Assembly (NCBI GenBank): GCA_025642075.2
Contig: JAODUO010000131.1
Span: 127,501 to 191,500, forward strand
Source: Ridgeia piscesae
Taxonomy: Eukaryota > Annelida > Polychaeta > Sabellida > Siboglinidae
Length of the DNA: 64,000 nucleotides
Reading direction: 5' to 3'
Below the pieces are notes generated by a model. The model was not told the origin of the DNA. It was given only the letters and a program-made list of their open reading frames with translations, and made no database searches. Below are positions 40,732 to 53,698 of this stretch, one piece after another. The stretch's first letter is position 1. Each line of letters starts with the position of its first letter. A program made the translations under genes and the position numbers.

Positions 40732-42663
40732 GAAATGATGGGAGATCTTGGTTCGTTTTATTTTACCATAATACGAGTCTCACAGATGTATAGAACTAAG
40801 GATGTGCACACTACCATGTCGTCTTAGGAGGGGACTGCATAAGTAGCCCGCCCTTTTTAACAGTAATACAACTTCAATTATCCTGGTCTGCAGTTGCTTT
40901 CCAACGGCCTTTGTAATATCTGGACTTTTCATAAAAATGTGAAATTTTTGATGAATGAATTGACGCATCGATCAATTTAGGCAAAGTATAGTCATCACGG
41001 CAAAATTGAGGTGAGCTCGGATTGTACAGGAGTAACCAAACTTTCCTCATCGAGACATGTATGGTACATTGTCACTGAATAATTCTGATCGTCTTCTCCC
41101 AAGCTATGCAAACCGACTTCCTTTTTGGCAGCCACCTGGTGGCTTTCTTCACATTGGAATAATCATAAGTACGCCCAAAAGGTGGCGACACTACCATACG
41201 TGATATACATTTTCTGGGAGCATTTCATAGAAATGGCTCCGTGAGGTGGCAGCACTTTTAAGCCCCTCAACTCTGCCTGGGGAAAAAGGCTCTGCATTTG
41301 TTAGGCCTTACCCCAGGTTAGGGTAGAGACGCTGATTGGTTCTCAGGCCAATTATGAAATTAAAATAACGATATACTTTTACAAGATAATAATAATATTC
41401 TATGAAAAGTATTCAACATTGAACTTATATTACACAAAAATAAGTAAAAATTCAAATTTACAGTTGTTTATAAAATAAGAATTACGGCAGGATTAACCAG
41501 TATCCGTGAGGTGGCAGCATTGTTTAGCCCCTCACGAATAACACAAATTAAGTAAGGATACCTTTTTATCAAATAATGTTCTATTATAATTACTATTCAA
41601 AATTAAATAGGGCGTGCAAGTCTCGCGCTGGAAAACGAGGCTGGGGGCAGGAGGTCCATATACTCCATGTTAACATATAGGACTTTGTTTTGTTTTGGTC
41701 GTAATAATCGAACTGTCCCGAAATAGCGTATTTCAGTTATATTGTCCGAAGGATTATTACAAGCAGGAGCAGTGGAACACTTTGCCGGTGACAATGATCA
41801 CGGAAATCATGAATTTTAATCGATTATTATGGTGGTTGCCATGGCAATAGCGGCAAGTACTTGTGTTTGGCGATCTTGACTAATAATGAAGAGTGCCAGT
41901 TTTCGCGCAGTACAACCTGTTTGGGCCAAACGTATACATGTGTTATGATTATGTGCATTTAGACAACTTGTCAGATATAAGTGCTTATCGAAACCACGAC
42001 GTACAGCAATGTAAAACGCAAATCCCATAAAAGACACATACAGCCTAGGCTAGCATCGTGTCGATTATCTGTACTACGTAAATCGCTATGTGCCTATGAT
42101 AGTGTGATAAACTCAATATTAAATCGGACATTTAAGATAAGAAACGTATAACACAAGATATTTATGAACTGATTTTCCTAGTATTCATCAGTCGGAAGCT
42201 ACAACTGTCATCCATCGTTAGAATATTATTCTTGTGTCCAGTCCCCAATTAGTCTCGCTTAGTCCCCAATAAGCTCCAGTCGTGCGGAGTCACGCCATGT
42301 ATCGTGACCCACTTGCAGGCCCTATAGAAATACAAATTTGCTGTTGTTTATAAACATATAAATTACGGCAGGATTAATCAGTGTCCGTGAGGTGGCAACA
42401 TTGTATAGATCACGCGGATAAACAAACAAAAGCCAGACTGCCTTCTCGGCGTAGTTCCGCAGCCGACCGACAGTCGGTTAAGCGAGACTACTCTAAATCA
42501 TGATACATGTAGACGCGTTCTTTAAAGTTGGACGGGCCAAGATACACAGCTGAACGACATAATTATATTGATGGACTGCTTCCATCGTTTGGTTGTAAAA
42601 CATAGCTGTATGCTTCTTATAAACGCTGCCTAATCAATATTCATCACCTAATTAATAATTATC

Positions 42664-42739
42664 TACTGTTCTAGAATTTAGTCACTCATACCGCATATAG
42701 GTTATAATGCGGTATGAGTGACTAAATTCTAGAACAGTA
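42664..42739. repeat. Perfect 33-bp inverted repeat, 10-base spacer
   Basis: Arms 42664-42696 and 42707-42739 are exact reverse complements (arm begins TACTGTTCTAGAATTTAGTC). The spacer is ATAGGTTATA. No flanking target-site duplication is obvious. Confidence 0.92.
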
Positions 42740-43054
42740 AAGGGCGCACCACCGCGCACGACCAGGTAATGTGTTGTATCAGAAAATATCAGCCGTTGGC
42801 GGTGTGGTGGTGCCAGATTCGACCAGTCCAGGATTCGTCTAAACGCATATCGCGCATGCGCGCGCATGCTCAATGATCGCTTTTATCTGTTCTGACGCGC
42901 TCTGACGTAGTGGCAACGGCATACGTCATGCCAGGGCCGAGATTCGACTAAATAACACGTTCGAGTGAGTGAAAATTATCACATAAGTTAATCCATTTTA
43001 TTTAAGATGTGCGTGATAACAATATTATTTCAATACTTGATGTATTACTGCTCG

Positions 43055-43110
43055 GTACGAATTCTGGGACCGCTACCGTCGCGGTCCCAAATTCGTACGA
43101 ATCTGGGACC
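43055..43110. repeat. GTACGAATTCTGGGACCGC fold-back with a third direct copy
   Basis: Left arm 43055-43073 pairs with 43081-43098 with one indel around TACCGTC. A third partial copy, GTACGAATCTGGGACC, follows in direct orientation at 43095-43110, overlapping the right arm. Confidence 0.75.
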
Positions 43111-43620
43111 ACCACAGCGGCAGCTGTTACGGTAAATGTTGCGCCATCTCACATGTGCGTAACTAACAGGCAAACCAGCGTAGTTAGCCTAACGACAAAC
43201 GAACCTCGACTGTCCACGCACCGTTAAGTGGCAGCACTTTATCGCCTCCTCCGGTAAGCTGCTCTACCCGAAGTATGGATAGATTTAGATCGTGATTGGC
43301 TGTCAGAAACACTATGAAGCAAAACATTAAAGAGAATAAACTTGGAACAGTTAATAATGCTTTTGAAGTTATTTAACTTGTATTGAAAGTTTGCTGTCTA
43401 GAATGTGGGAACGCTAATGCTCGCGTCGTTTTGCAATGTTTAACGAGTGTAGTATACTTATTAAAGTATACCTATAATGACAATTTTATTAATAAAGCGT
43501 CATATATCCAGAATATAATTCCGCCCATAGGCGCATAAAATACAAGATTGGTAAATATGAATATATAAAATGCACGCAATCAATTAGGCTTACGTGGTAA
43601 AATAATGTAAAATGATAATA

Positions 43621-43796
43621 ATAAATAGATAAATCAATATTCTAAAAAAATCAGTTTGATTTTTTTTATTCACAATCCGAACGGACCGGCGTACATGACT
43701 GGTGCCGAACTGGTTTTGGACCGTAACTCTTTATCGTCTGTGGACACTCCATCATAGACGGCAGCAGTTTGGATTGTCAACAAATAACGCACGCGA
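43621..43796. repeat. Direct repeat, left copy (flanks zinc-finger pseudogene)
   Basis: Matches 45001-45181 closely from ATAAATAGATAAAT through TTGGATTGTCAAC, with a few substitutions and one short indel in the T-rich part. The minus strand of the repeat encodes the same C-terminal peptide (LTIQTAAVYDGVST..., ending AGPFGL and a stop) in both copies. Confidence 0.88.
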
Positions 43797-43954
43797 CAAA
43801 TGCCGGTACATAAGGAAAGTTGGGCGCATACTGCGCTATCCTCAAAAAGCCTGAAACGACTCGCACATACGAGAACAAGTACCCTTGCATTATGCGCAAA
43901 ACGTCATTCACTATCCTTAAAGTCCAATCAAATGTGCGTAAATTACACGCGAGA

Positions 43955-44700
43955 AGTTACACAGGGGGAAAACCGTACATTTGTGGTGTGTGTATGAAGT
44001 CATTCGCACAGTCCACGTACCTCAAGCAACACGAAATAACTCACACAGGTGAGAAACCGCACACATGTGGTGTGTGAATAAACCTCATACGATGTATGTG
44101 GAAAATCCTTCGCAGTGTTCAGTAAAATGAAATGACACCAGACTACTGTCACAACTCACACAGATGAAAGTCGATACACCTGTGATAGGTGTGGGAAGTT
44201 ATTCGCTCGCTCACATATACACTGAAGCTGCATATACGCACTCATACAGGTGAAAAGCCGTACACTTGCCAAACGTGTGAAAAGTCGTACTCGCAAACAA
44301 GTGCATTTAAATTACGTATAGTAACTCACACAAGTGAGAAACCGAACACCTGTTGTGTGTGTATGAAGTCACTCGCACAGTTCAGGTATCTCAAACAACA
44401 TGAATGGACCCACACAGGTGAGAAACCGAATACGTATGATACAAGTGAAAAGTCCTTCACATCGTCCAGTGCACTTAAATCACATTAGAACATACACTCG
44501 GGTGAGAAACCGTACGCTTGCGATACCTGTGGAAAGACATTCGCACGTTAAAATAGTTTTACTAAACCACACATACGAACGCATACAGGTGAACACACGT
44601 ACAGTTGTCACACATGTGGAAAGTCGTTTTCGCATTCAAGCGCGGTTACTTTGCAGAATATACCTGTAACACATGTAGGAAATAATTCACAGTATCCAGT
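43955..44700 (+). pseudogene. Broken C2H2 zinc-finger gene
   Basis: Several TGEKPY-linked C2H2 fingers are visible but cut by stops and frame changes. Fragments are KPYICGVCMKSFAQSTYLKQ with HEITHTGEKPHTCGV then stop (44077); YTCDRCGKLFARS with a shifted frame; HIRTHTGEKPYTCQTCEKSY; KPNTCCVCMKSLAQFRYLKQ with HEWTHTGEKP; a finger lacking its Cys pair (NTYDTSEKSF); then KPYACDTCGKTFAR followed by a stop; and HTYSCHTCGKSFSHSSAV. No introns and no intact ORF are seen. Linker conservation shows a KZFP-like tandem-finger origin; any other domain is absent. It lies between the two direct repeats. Confidence 0.88.
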
Positions 44701-44833
44701 AATCTGAAATTAGGCTACACAGACGAGAAACCGCAGAAAATCATTTGTACAATCAAATGCACTGATACTGCATATAAGAACTGATAAACGCAAACAACCC
44801 CAGTGTCCTAATTCTACATGTACTTTTATTGGT

Positions 44834-44952
<119 letters not shown>

Positions 44953-45000
44953 TGGATATCCTCGTGTTGCGAGTAAATGAAGGTGCGGAATGTCCATGCA

Positions 45001-45181
45001 ATAAATAGATAAATTAATTTTCAAAAACAAATCAGTTTGAATAATTTGTTTGATTCACAATCCGAACGGACCGGCGTACATGACTGGTGCCGAACTGGTT
45101 TTGGACCGTAACTCTTTACCGTCTGTGGACACTCCATCATAGACGGCAGCAGTTTGGATTGTCAACATATAACGCACACGA
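45001..45181. repeat. Direct repeat, right copy
   Basis: See the left copy at 43621-43796. Here the minus-strand reading frame continues upstream beyond the repeat, so this is probably the parent copy. Confidence 0.88.
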
Positions 45182-45366
45182 TGTATGTATGAAGCCAACT
45201 TGGCGAAGCAGTTGTTTATAGGATGGCTGTATTTAGTACTGTTTTCTGCAAAATCTAGATTCACTGTGAAGTAGTCGACCACCGTCGTTAGTTGACCTGA
45301 CAGGGGTTGGTGTCGGTCCTTGAAGTTACCCGTGGAGCAGCGTCTACATGTTCTGCTAACATTCAT
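45055..45366 (-). CDS. Unassigned coding fragment (possible terminal exon or remnant)
   Basis: An open minus-strand frame of 103 residues with balanced composition: ...LTTVVDYFTVNLDF..., YMLTIQTAAVYDGVSTDG and a C-terminal SAPVMYAGPFGL before a stop. Its last third is duplicated at 43621-43796 with the reading frame and stop kept, which suggests a once-coding sequence. The family is not recognised. The β-strand-like alternation resembles a fibronectin-III-type edge, but this is only an impression. No upstream exon or clear acceptor was found. Confidence 0.35.
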   Translation of the reverse strand: MNVSRTCRRCSTGNFKDRHQPLSGQLTTVVDYFTVNLDFAENSTKYSHPINNCFAKLASYIHRVRYMLTIQTAAVYDGVSTDGKELRSKTSSAPVMYAGPFGL

Positions 45367-46334
45367 TTACACCTATCGCCAGGCCAGTTTGCCCTCCATT
45401 CCTGATCTCATTGTGAACTACCTTGTTCATAAAGGGTCCTGAAAGGACATTTTTAATCTTGCACACTTATGTTTACCATACCTCAACATAGCCCCGTCCA
45501 GGGCTAACCTAGGACATGTGCACTGCGTAATGCAGAGTGCGTGTAACTGAATTTGAAAATAATAATAAGTTAAACAAATATTTATGTATAGTAGGTGTAA
45601 ACAGCACACACGTGCATTTACACACACGCACGCACACGCACGCGCACACAAACAAAATCTGTTTTAGCCAGCTTGTGCTATTTTCCGCTTGTGCAAACCA
45701 ACAATAAATTCACAACTCTCTCAAGCCATCATTGTAGAAAGAACGCACGGCGCTGCGAATAATTGTAGGTACACCCGTCCGTGTAAAAAACGTAAACCGA
45801 TTTCTGTGTGTCCGTCACATTGTATTTATGCCTGTCCCCACGATTGTGGCATGACGTTGACATAATTAGATGTAAACGGCGGCAACGCTATATACTAATG
45901 TAACCCCTTTGTGACGTAAGACACAACATTCCGATGACGTGTAACGTAGCATCATTCGTTCTTTCTCTCTTTCGGACGTTTGCTTTGCAACAAAATTCGT
46001 GTGCTCTCCATAGGCTGCTAACAAAGTTCACGGATCAACAGTCGGATTTCCGAGGTGACACAAAGGCGCCCTTCCATTGTTTCGTCCTGTTTATAAGCAT
46101 GCCCGGAGTTGGGTTTCGTCGACCGAGCAAAGATCGGATTCACACAGCGAGCGACACAGTTTTCCGGACGTTCAGGGGTGGCCCCTGGACAATGGTTGAC
46201 CATTCGTCTTATCACAAAGATTGTCACGCCGACCTAGCTAAACTACAACATGGACTTCATAGCACTGCGTATCTGTTTTTCATTGAAAACATATTTGCAT
46301 CAAATGGCAATCGTATGTCTGAGTATATGCCTAG

Positions 46335-46336
46335 TG

Positions 46337-46367
<31 letters not shown>

Positions 46368-46418
46368 TGTGTGTGTGTCGTGTCGTGCGTGCGTGCGTGC
46401 GTGTGGTGTGCGTGGTGT

Positions 46419-46455
<37 letters not shown>

Positions 46456-46490
46456 CGTGTGTGGTGTGTGGTGTGTGTGTGTGTCCAATA
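46335..46490. repeat. Mixed (GT)n/(GTGC)n tract
   Basis: GT repeats broken by GTGCGTGC and GTGGTG words. The overlapping Cys/Val open frames are artefacts. Confidence 0.95.
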
Positions 46491-47637
46491 TGTGCATTAC
46501 ACATACACGTGTTAGCTGCCTGTGCTGTAATATAAATCTTCATTATGTTTATGAATTCGGCTCAGCATCAGACCACCAGTGCATTCATTTATCCATATCA
46601 TCATCGTGTAATCAATGAGTGCAAGAAATAAGTTAAGCGTTTGTTACGTTCAAGCACGTGTATCATATAGCGTAGTAACCCATTATTCTATCAGTTATAA
46701 CGCTTTCAAGTAGAGACACAACACGTTTTCACCATTTGCAATTATTCTATCCAAAACCAGTGAGACCACGATCCAATTTACAGTTTATTGAGGCCCCATA
46801 AAAACAATGGTGGGGCCCTGGGCAAGATCCCAGTTTGTCCTGCCCTAAATCGGTGACTAGTCGCATACAATGGATTGTCTGCTCTGCACCCAACTACGAC
46901 TTTACGTTGCGCCCAGATTTTATTTAGTACAGTTGCAAACCTTCCAAATTCAGCGTGCACTGCAGCTAAATATCAAATGTTACTTTGCACTGGAGAAAAC
47001 GTGGGACACATGAACCATTTTTATCGTTTGCAGCCAAAAATATAGTTTGTAAAATTAGCATTGTACCAAGGATCCTTGATTGTGCTATCACATAAATGTG
47101 TAATGACTTCAATGATGGTCTTGCAATTTGGGACGGTATTGTCAAGTTCCAAATATGCATAATATTAGCGGAAGCACGGCAGTGGCTCAAGGGACCCCCA
47201 AACAGTGAAGTTTTTTGAGGCGCTCTTGAATTGGAACATAACTTTTATATTTAAAACAGATCAATGAGTTTAACGTGTGAATTCCATTACCGTGAAAATC
47301 TGGCATGTTTGGTATGAGTCGTGATTAACACTTTAACTATAATTAAGATATGATATTCAGCCTTTTTCAATAATTGCATGTCACACATTATTATTCGTGG
47401 AGATCTGGACGAACATTTACATACACAGTACACACCAACAGCATAAAACTATGTGATTTATATTGTCTGCTTAGATCATACTGTCTATTGTCATTTTAGT
47501 TATATATGTAAGTTACATATAATTTCTAGTATCTTTCATACATTGTTAAACCAGTTTAGCTAAACAATTTATTGTCGTATTCACATGTGAAATTTTAGGA
47601 GATTTTAAACCAATTTTACACCGGTTCATAACAAGTG

Positions 47638-47730
47638 TTGTGTGTGTGTGTGTGTGCTGCGTGCGTGCGTGCGTGCGTGCGTGCGTGTGCGTGTGTGCGT
47701 GCGTGTGTGCGTGTGTGTGTGTGCGTGTGT

Positions 47731-47780
<50 letters not shown>

Positions 47781-47790
47781 TGTGTGTATT
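47638..47790. repeat. Mixed (GTGC)n/(GT)n tract
   Basis: Starts GTGTGTGTG, passes through a GCGTGCGTGC block and ends in a pure GT run. It is similar in plan to 46335-46490. Confidence 0.95.
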
Positions 47791-47850
47791 GGAGCGTATT
47801 TAATGTAGAACACGTCCCTGTGTGCGGTCTCGAAACATAGCTGTTGTATG

Positions 47851-47986
<136 letters not shown>

Positions 47987-48178
47987 CTGCTTACGCAATT
48001 ATTTACGTTAATTGAGCTGTAGCATACGCACGAAGAGCAGAATACGTCAACAAAAGTTCTTAGGACATATATATGTATATATGTTCGATGTACTCTGCAC
48101 AGTGTGACGTGTTCTACATTATGCTCCATCTCTTGTTTTGCGTATGCTAAGTATTAATGTATATATTGCGTATATAAA

Positions 48179-48182
48179 GAAT

Positions 48183-48253
<71 letters not shown>
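48179..48253. repeat. (AT)n microsatellite
   Basis: AT run with one phase break. Its right flank TGCTACAGCTCAATTAATG... is an inverted relative of the sequence after the 47851-47985 tract (TTAATTGAGCTGTAGCATA). Confidence 0.95.
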
Positions 48254-48256
<3 letters not shown>

Positions 48257-48384
48257 TATGCTACAGCTCAATTAATGTATAATAATTGCGTAAGAACAAG
48301 GAATGTTTACTCAGCTCACAAATTACATAAATATGTACAGATGCCAAATTAATGTCTTAATGTAATATGAATATTCATATAAAA

Positions 48385-48575
48385 GGCAAGTTCTTATATA
48401 GCGAAGGATGCTAGTACACATATCCACCACTGTCTATAGCCAGGTACTCATTTATACAGCTGAGTGAAATGGATTAATGTAGAGTGAAAAAATTGGGTTT
48501 TGACACCGCAGCACAGGGTTCGAACCCGGGTTCTCGTAGTCGAGAGTCCGAAACTCTACCCTGAGTCACTGCGCT
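48385..48575 (-). mobile_element. tRNA-derived SINE copy, reverse orientation
   Basis: On the minus strand: an A-box-like GTGACTCAGGGTAGAG, a B-box-like GGTTCGAACCC, TGTGCTGCGGTGTCAAAACC, TTCACTCTACATTAATCCAT, TTCACTCAGCTGTATAAATG and AGTACCTGGCTATAGACAGT, ending in GCTATATAAGAACTTGCC. It matches 33345-33810 part by part. The tRNA-like head lacks a pairing acceptor stem, so it is not a functional tRNA gene. Confidence 0.75.
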
Positions 48576-48717
48576 CTACATAAAACATATACATACAAAT
48601 ACAGTGTTGTCTGTTACTCTTATTAAGACAATAATACTCGCTCTCATAGGAGCCACAATAATTTCTTAGTTTAACACAAAATATATCAAGGAAAGTGCAC
48701 GGTGCATGGAATAAAAG

Positions 48718-48950
<233 letters not shown>

Positions 48951-49459
48951 AGATTACATGTATACATTATACATCATGAATGTAATGGAATATTAATAAC
49001 ATTAATTTTTAATACAGTGATACACACATAAGTATGTTGTACATATAAAGAAACATGCAATTCCATATGGTAATATAAAAACATATATAGTGATATAATA
49101 TGCTAATATATAAAACATATATCTAGTGATATATAACATAGCATTGACTAACAGAGTCGCCAACATATTCACCGATAAGTGTAATACTTCACCGTAATCT
49201 CGCAGTAGTCTTACACTCTCGTCGCGCCAAGTTGTGACGTCATGGGGGAACCAACCACAGGTCGAACCAACCACACCATACAAAACAACTTACGCGGACG
49301 TTGACGTATTTTACGTAATTTAGAACAATTGGAAAACACGTGAAATATTGAAAACAATGTACGTCATATCTTATTAATATTTCCAGGCGTAAAGTGTACA
49401 CTTTTATACAACACAATAACAATTAACCTGTGTACTTTGCAAATACGTATGCCATAATT

Positions 49460-49462
<3 letters not shown>

Positions 49463-49529
<67 letters not shown>
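49463..49529. repeat. (AT)n microsatellite
   Basis: Pure AT run. Confidence 0.95.
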
Positions 49530-49531
<2 letters not shown>

Positions 49532-51938
49532 TTGAATTTGAGCATTGGTAGGCACAAGGGAATATAACATATAATAATATATTTTACATTACCGCGTCCA
49601 TTATTTGTAAAACATACACCCACGACCCACGTTTTTTTTATATTAAAATAGCTTTGACGCAACTTGTACGATTTTATATTGTCATAAACGATTTTATATT
49701 GACAGAAATCAAGACCATTCTATGCACGCTCAAGTAAACGTCTACATGTTAGTGCGTGGGGTTTCGGTAGGCAGCGCGTTTGTTTGTAAACGGCGTATAG
49801 GTCTGTGGTTGTTCCGTGGCGGACTTTCGTCCTGGGTAGCGGTCAACGGCGTAGATGGCGGTAGGAGTAAACCGAACAATCGGCTATCGTCTGACCGTAG
49901 CGAGATAAGACCGTAAACACAGAGCAGCTGCGTAATATCACCGTCTGGTGGCGTCTGACCCAGTGTCTCCAGCAAAAACGAGGTGTGTTCGTGCAACTGC
50001 ATGCCGTGCCGTGTTTACTCAACAACCGTCTTGTTTCTAGACTAGTTAGTCTCCTACAGTTTTCTGATATCGTCTTAAGTAATGTGTTTCCCAAATAATT
50101 TTCGTTCGTAAAATTAAGCTCAATATTCGCAAATGTGCTGTCTCTGAATCTGAATCCCAAATCTATTCCCTATCACTATAAAATAAAGCGATATTATAGC
50201 TACCTTTCGAAATAAAAACCCCAAGACATATTTGTTCGAAGTCTTTCACACCATAAACGGTCATTTGAGCTAAGGGTAAGCCTTGTGCGTCCCCTTTCAT
50301 CATTATACCTAATGATGAATGTATGTTGTTTGCATATCTGAGGTCAGATTTCTATCGAACGAGTGTTTATGATATCTATGCGGGCATGGACACATGAAAC
50401 TTTACCCGGAGCACGGGGATTAAAACGTACTTATTAACAGTTGTACGTTTATTTGGTCAGCATTTGTTCTCACAGTGACCACCCTTGATGACGTTCGTCA
50501 AGTGAGTGTATTTAAAAAGCTATTTATGTTTGTGCATAGTAAGAATTTTTCTCCTGTATACATTTAATATGACACCCAATTACAATTTCACGTTGTTAAT
50601 GCGTAATTTTTGATTTGCTGTTCTATGATACATTATTACCCAAATCACTATAATCACACCACATTACTGTGTGTTTGTAAAGCGCGGACGAACCGAATGA
50701 AGTGTTCCTTTACGCCTTTACTGTTGCGACAATCAGACAGACACGGTACTAAAGTATTTCAGATTTGTGGATAATCATGTTTTGTATCACATTTCAATGA
50801 AGTATGTATTAAATTCCTTTGTAATTGCATATTGAGCTATCTTACCTTATTAATTGTGTAATTAGATAAACAAACTATTTTGCTTGCCTGCATGCAATTA
50901 TCGCTTCTGCGTACTATGTCTTAAGAATAGCTATTGTGCTGACATTTTATTATCTGGTTCGCGAGTTGCGATATTGGACGAGCTAATATAATACCGCATT
51001 ATCAAACATAAAATGTTTCTGTACAAACTGAACAGAATTATGTGCTATGTTCACTGCAGGTTGTAGTTCCGTGAACAGTTGCATGAACAAAATCCATAAC
51101 AATATTTGTTTTAAGATAATAATAATAAATAACTATACAACTAATTTGTATAACGTTTGCTAGAATGAGGTAATCTCGATATGGCACTCCTGTATTTCTA
51201 TCTTCATATCTCACCATCTTGCGTTTAATAACACGCACGCCATACATGTTATCGTGGTTTTGTTATGTGATTTAAAACACCAATACTGACAGTCTTATAA
51301 TGTGGCCTTAAACCTCGTCCAAGTTATTTTTGTGATCGGTTTGGGAGAATTGTACAACCTTGCCCTTGTGACAACTCCCAATTTATTATCTTCATAATAT
51401 TGCCGATACTGTTATCTTATACAGCGGCAATTAACAATTGAGTTTTTCAAATTTGTGTGGTAGTGATTATGATGCTTAGTCGCTTTTATAACATATGTTA
51501 CAGTATCGTCAATACCGTGTCGTTTATAACAACATACAATGGCTAAGTCGTCTCGTTAATAATAATGCATTTTATTTTATATAGCACATCCATTATTGTT
51601 CGTGGCGCTTCACAACATATTACTATTACAAATACATAAAAAGGATATTTGTATACAATAAGACGAATATTAATATTTTTTAATGAAAAAATGTACGTAT
51701 ATGTATATGTATAACTAAAAGTAATACAATATTAAATAGCGTAGCGTTTCAAAAAATAAATAAATAATTTATTAGTCATAAAAATACATATTAATCAATC
51801 TAGCAAATAATTCCATAACAATAATACTGATAAATGAATATATATGTATGGTTAATAGTAATAAATAATTTAGTAAATGTTTAAAATATTAATAATAATA
51901 ATAATTACGTATAATATATATAATAAATAAATAAATAA

Positions 51939-51990
<52 letters not shown>

Positions 51991-53540
51991 ATAATAGTAA
52001 TAAATAATTTAGTAACAAATCTTGTTACGCGTCTTTAAACAACTCGCAAGTTTTATTTATCTGTTTGATAGAACAATTATATGCGTCTTGGTATATCCGA
52101 AGTTCCTACTTGATACGCGTGTTATTTGCCTATGGATAACAGCCAATTTATTATCATGATTCAAAATATGTATTGCTGTTATATTTATTTCAACAGCACT
52201 TGGGTTACGATCTTAGTAGTTTTGTAATGTAAAGTTTAACAGATTCCAATGTGTTATCTCGATGTTCGTGTTATATGCATGTGGATAACTACCAGTGCAT
52301 TCTCGAGTGGGTTGACGGTCCATTGTTTTGGTTTTATTAGTATTACCTAAATGTGTTACACGTATGTGCACTGTTTTGATAACTTTGCTGTGGTTGTTAT
52401 TAATATTATTCACCGATTCGTACGTCGTGATTTTGATACTATGGCTGTACGATTCCAACATAATGATTTGGGAAGTCGTTTTTATTTGTCAGTGTATGCC
52501 ACGTTGCAGCTCGACCACAGTATCACGTTCAAGGAGACGGGATAGTTGGACTAACGTTCATTACAATTATATAGACTATTATATGTTGGTGTTGTGGCTT
52601 GACGATACGAAATTCAGAATTAATTGAGTCAAATATAAAGCACACGAGAGGTTATTGTTATATAAACTGTTCATGCATACTTCCAATAAAGTCTGTTTTG
52701 TATATTTCTGCTTGCGTATTTCTATTAACGCACAGTCAAACGTCCTGTTCGTAACACATGCTGAAGAGCCAAGTGAACAACATTAATTTATTGTATTCTA
52801 AGCACTAATTATTAAGATACCAAAATTAAACAAACACAATACAATGTTATCAATTATGTTATATATTAATTATTTTACGGGCGCGCACACACGCGCACCC
52901 ACGCACGTACTCTCTCGCTCACTCATTCACTCACGTATAGGACTAAACGGAGATGGCAGTTCAACAACAGGTTTATCTTTATATAATACACATCGGTTCC
53001 TTCCTTACTACTGGCTAATAAGTCATCTGCTCAGAAATGGTCGAGTGAATCGAGACGGATATTCGCAACATTCACAAAGTCCATCTTTATGTCAACAATT
53101 GTTTTAATTATAATCTGTATTTATACACCATCAAATCATGGGTTAGTGACTCATTCGCGGGTGTTTATAATGCAAATTATATATAAGTAAATGTAAATAA
53201 ATGCAATAAATGTATAACACATAAAATCGACTGAAAAGTGGATTGTTGATAAAGCAAAATTCAAGATTATATAAACAGACGTATGCGTAGTGAAATCATG
53301 GGTAAATGAAATGCAAAGATTACATTAATAAATAAAAAGTAAGAAATAAGTAGGCTAAATTAAATTGAGCAGATACTGAAATGAAATGGTTAGAAAAGAA
53401 ATATCTCCAGTGATTTCCTCGATCGTACTAATTGAGTCTATCCCGACCTTGCGGGATCGTGCACGTGATCTGGGCATCATATCCCGCGTCTTAGTTCCGT
53501 TGTGGTCACCCTGTACACCGTACCTTCCAGGGGCGGTTCC
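49530..53540. other. Intergenic region, no gene recognised
   Basis: AT-rich. A modest CpG-richer patch at 49750-50000 has open frames on both strands but no splice-site or family support. 51540-52010 is very A/T-rich with TAATAA-type low complexity, and 51942-51988 is an (AT)n tract. 52880-52935 is a CGCACAC/CTCACTC low-complexity patch. Confidence 0.5.
51942..51988. repeat. (AT)n microsatellite
   Basis: Pure AT run following an (AATA)n stretch from about 51921. Confidence 0.9.
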
Positions 53541-53600
53541 CATCAGTGGTACGTCGACCAATAGCACCAACATCGGCGTCGATCGAGTGCCGCCCGTCGG

Positions 53601-53638
53601 CCAATGGCCGCCGACGCCCGGTCGCCGAGCCCTATAAA
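53601..53638 (+). promoter_or_regulatory. CCAAT box and TATA box of the hemoglobin linker gene
   Basis: CCAAT at 53601-53605 within GGCCAATGGCC, and TATAAA at 53633-53638 within CCTATAAAGG, 61 bases before the ATG at 53699. Spacing predicts transcription starting near 53663-53670. This is a textbook strong, regulated-gene promoter layout. Confidence 0.8.
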
Positions 53639-53698
53639 GGGGGCCGGCTCTCGGTATGGCTCATCCTCCTTCGTCCCCGGAACAGAAGAGGGAGCAAC

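Larger units (their letters stand above)
40760..43260. repeat. Gene-free region with GAGGTGGCAGCA-type dispersed words
   Basis: CCGTGAGGTGGCAGCA occurs at about 41239 and 41506, with GTCCGTGAGGTGGCAACATT at about 42383 and AAGTGGCAGCACTTTA at about 43226. The copies at 41.48 and 42.36 kb share a longer flank, AATTACGGCAGGATTAA. No gene is recognised. Two fold-backs lie at 42664-42739 and 43055-43098. Confidence 0.55.

Noticed and set aside
45934..46515. 193-codon open frame
   Set aside because: Its C-terminal third is the (GT)n tract and the rest has no family-like motif or splice-site support.
48490..48560. tRNA gene on the minus strand
   Set aside because: Good B box and a plausible A box, but the acceptor ends do not pair and the sequence continues into a SINE body shared with 33345-33810.
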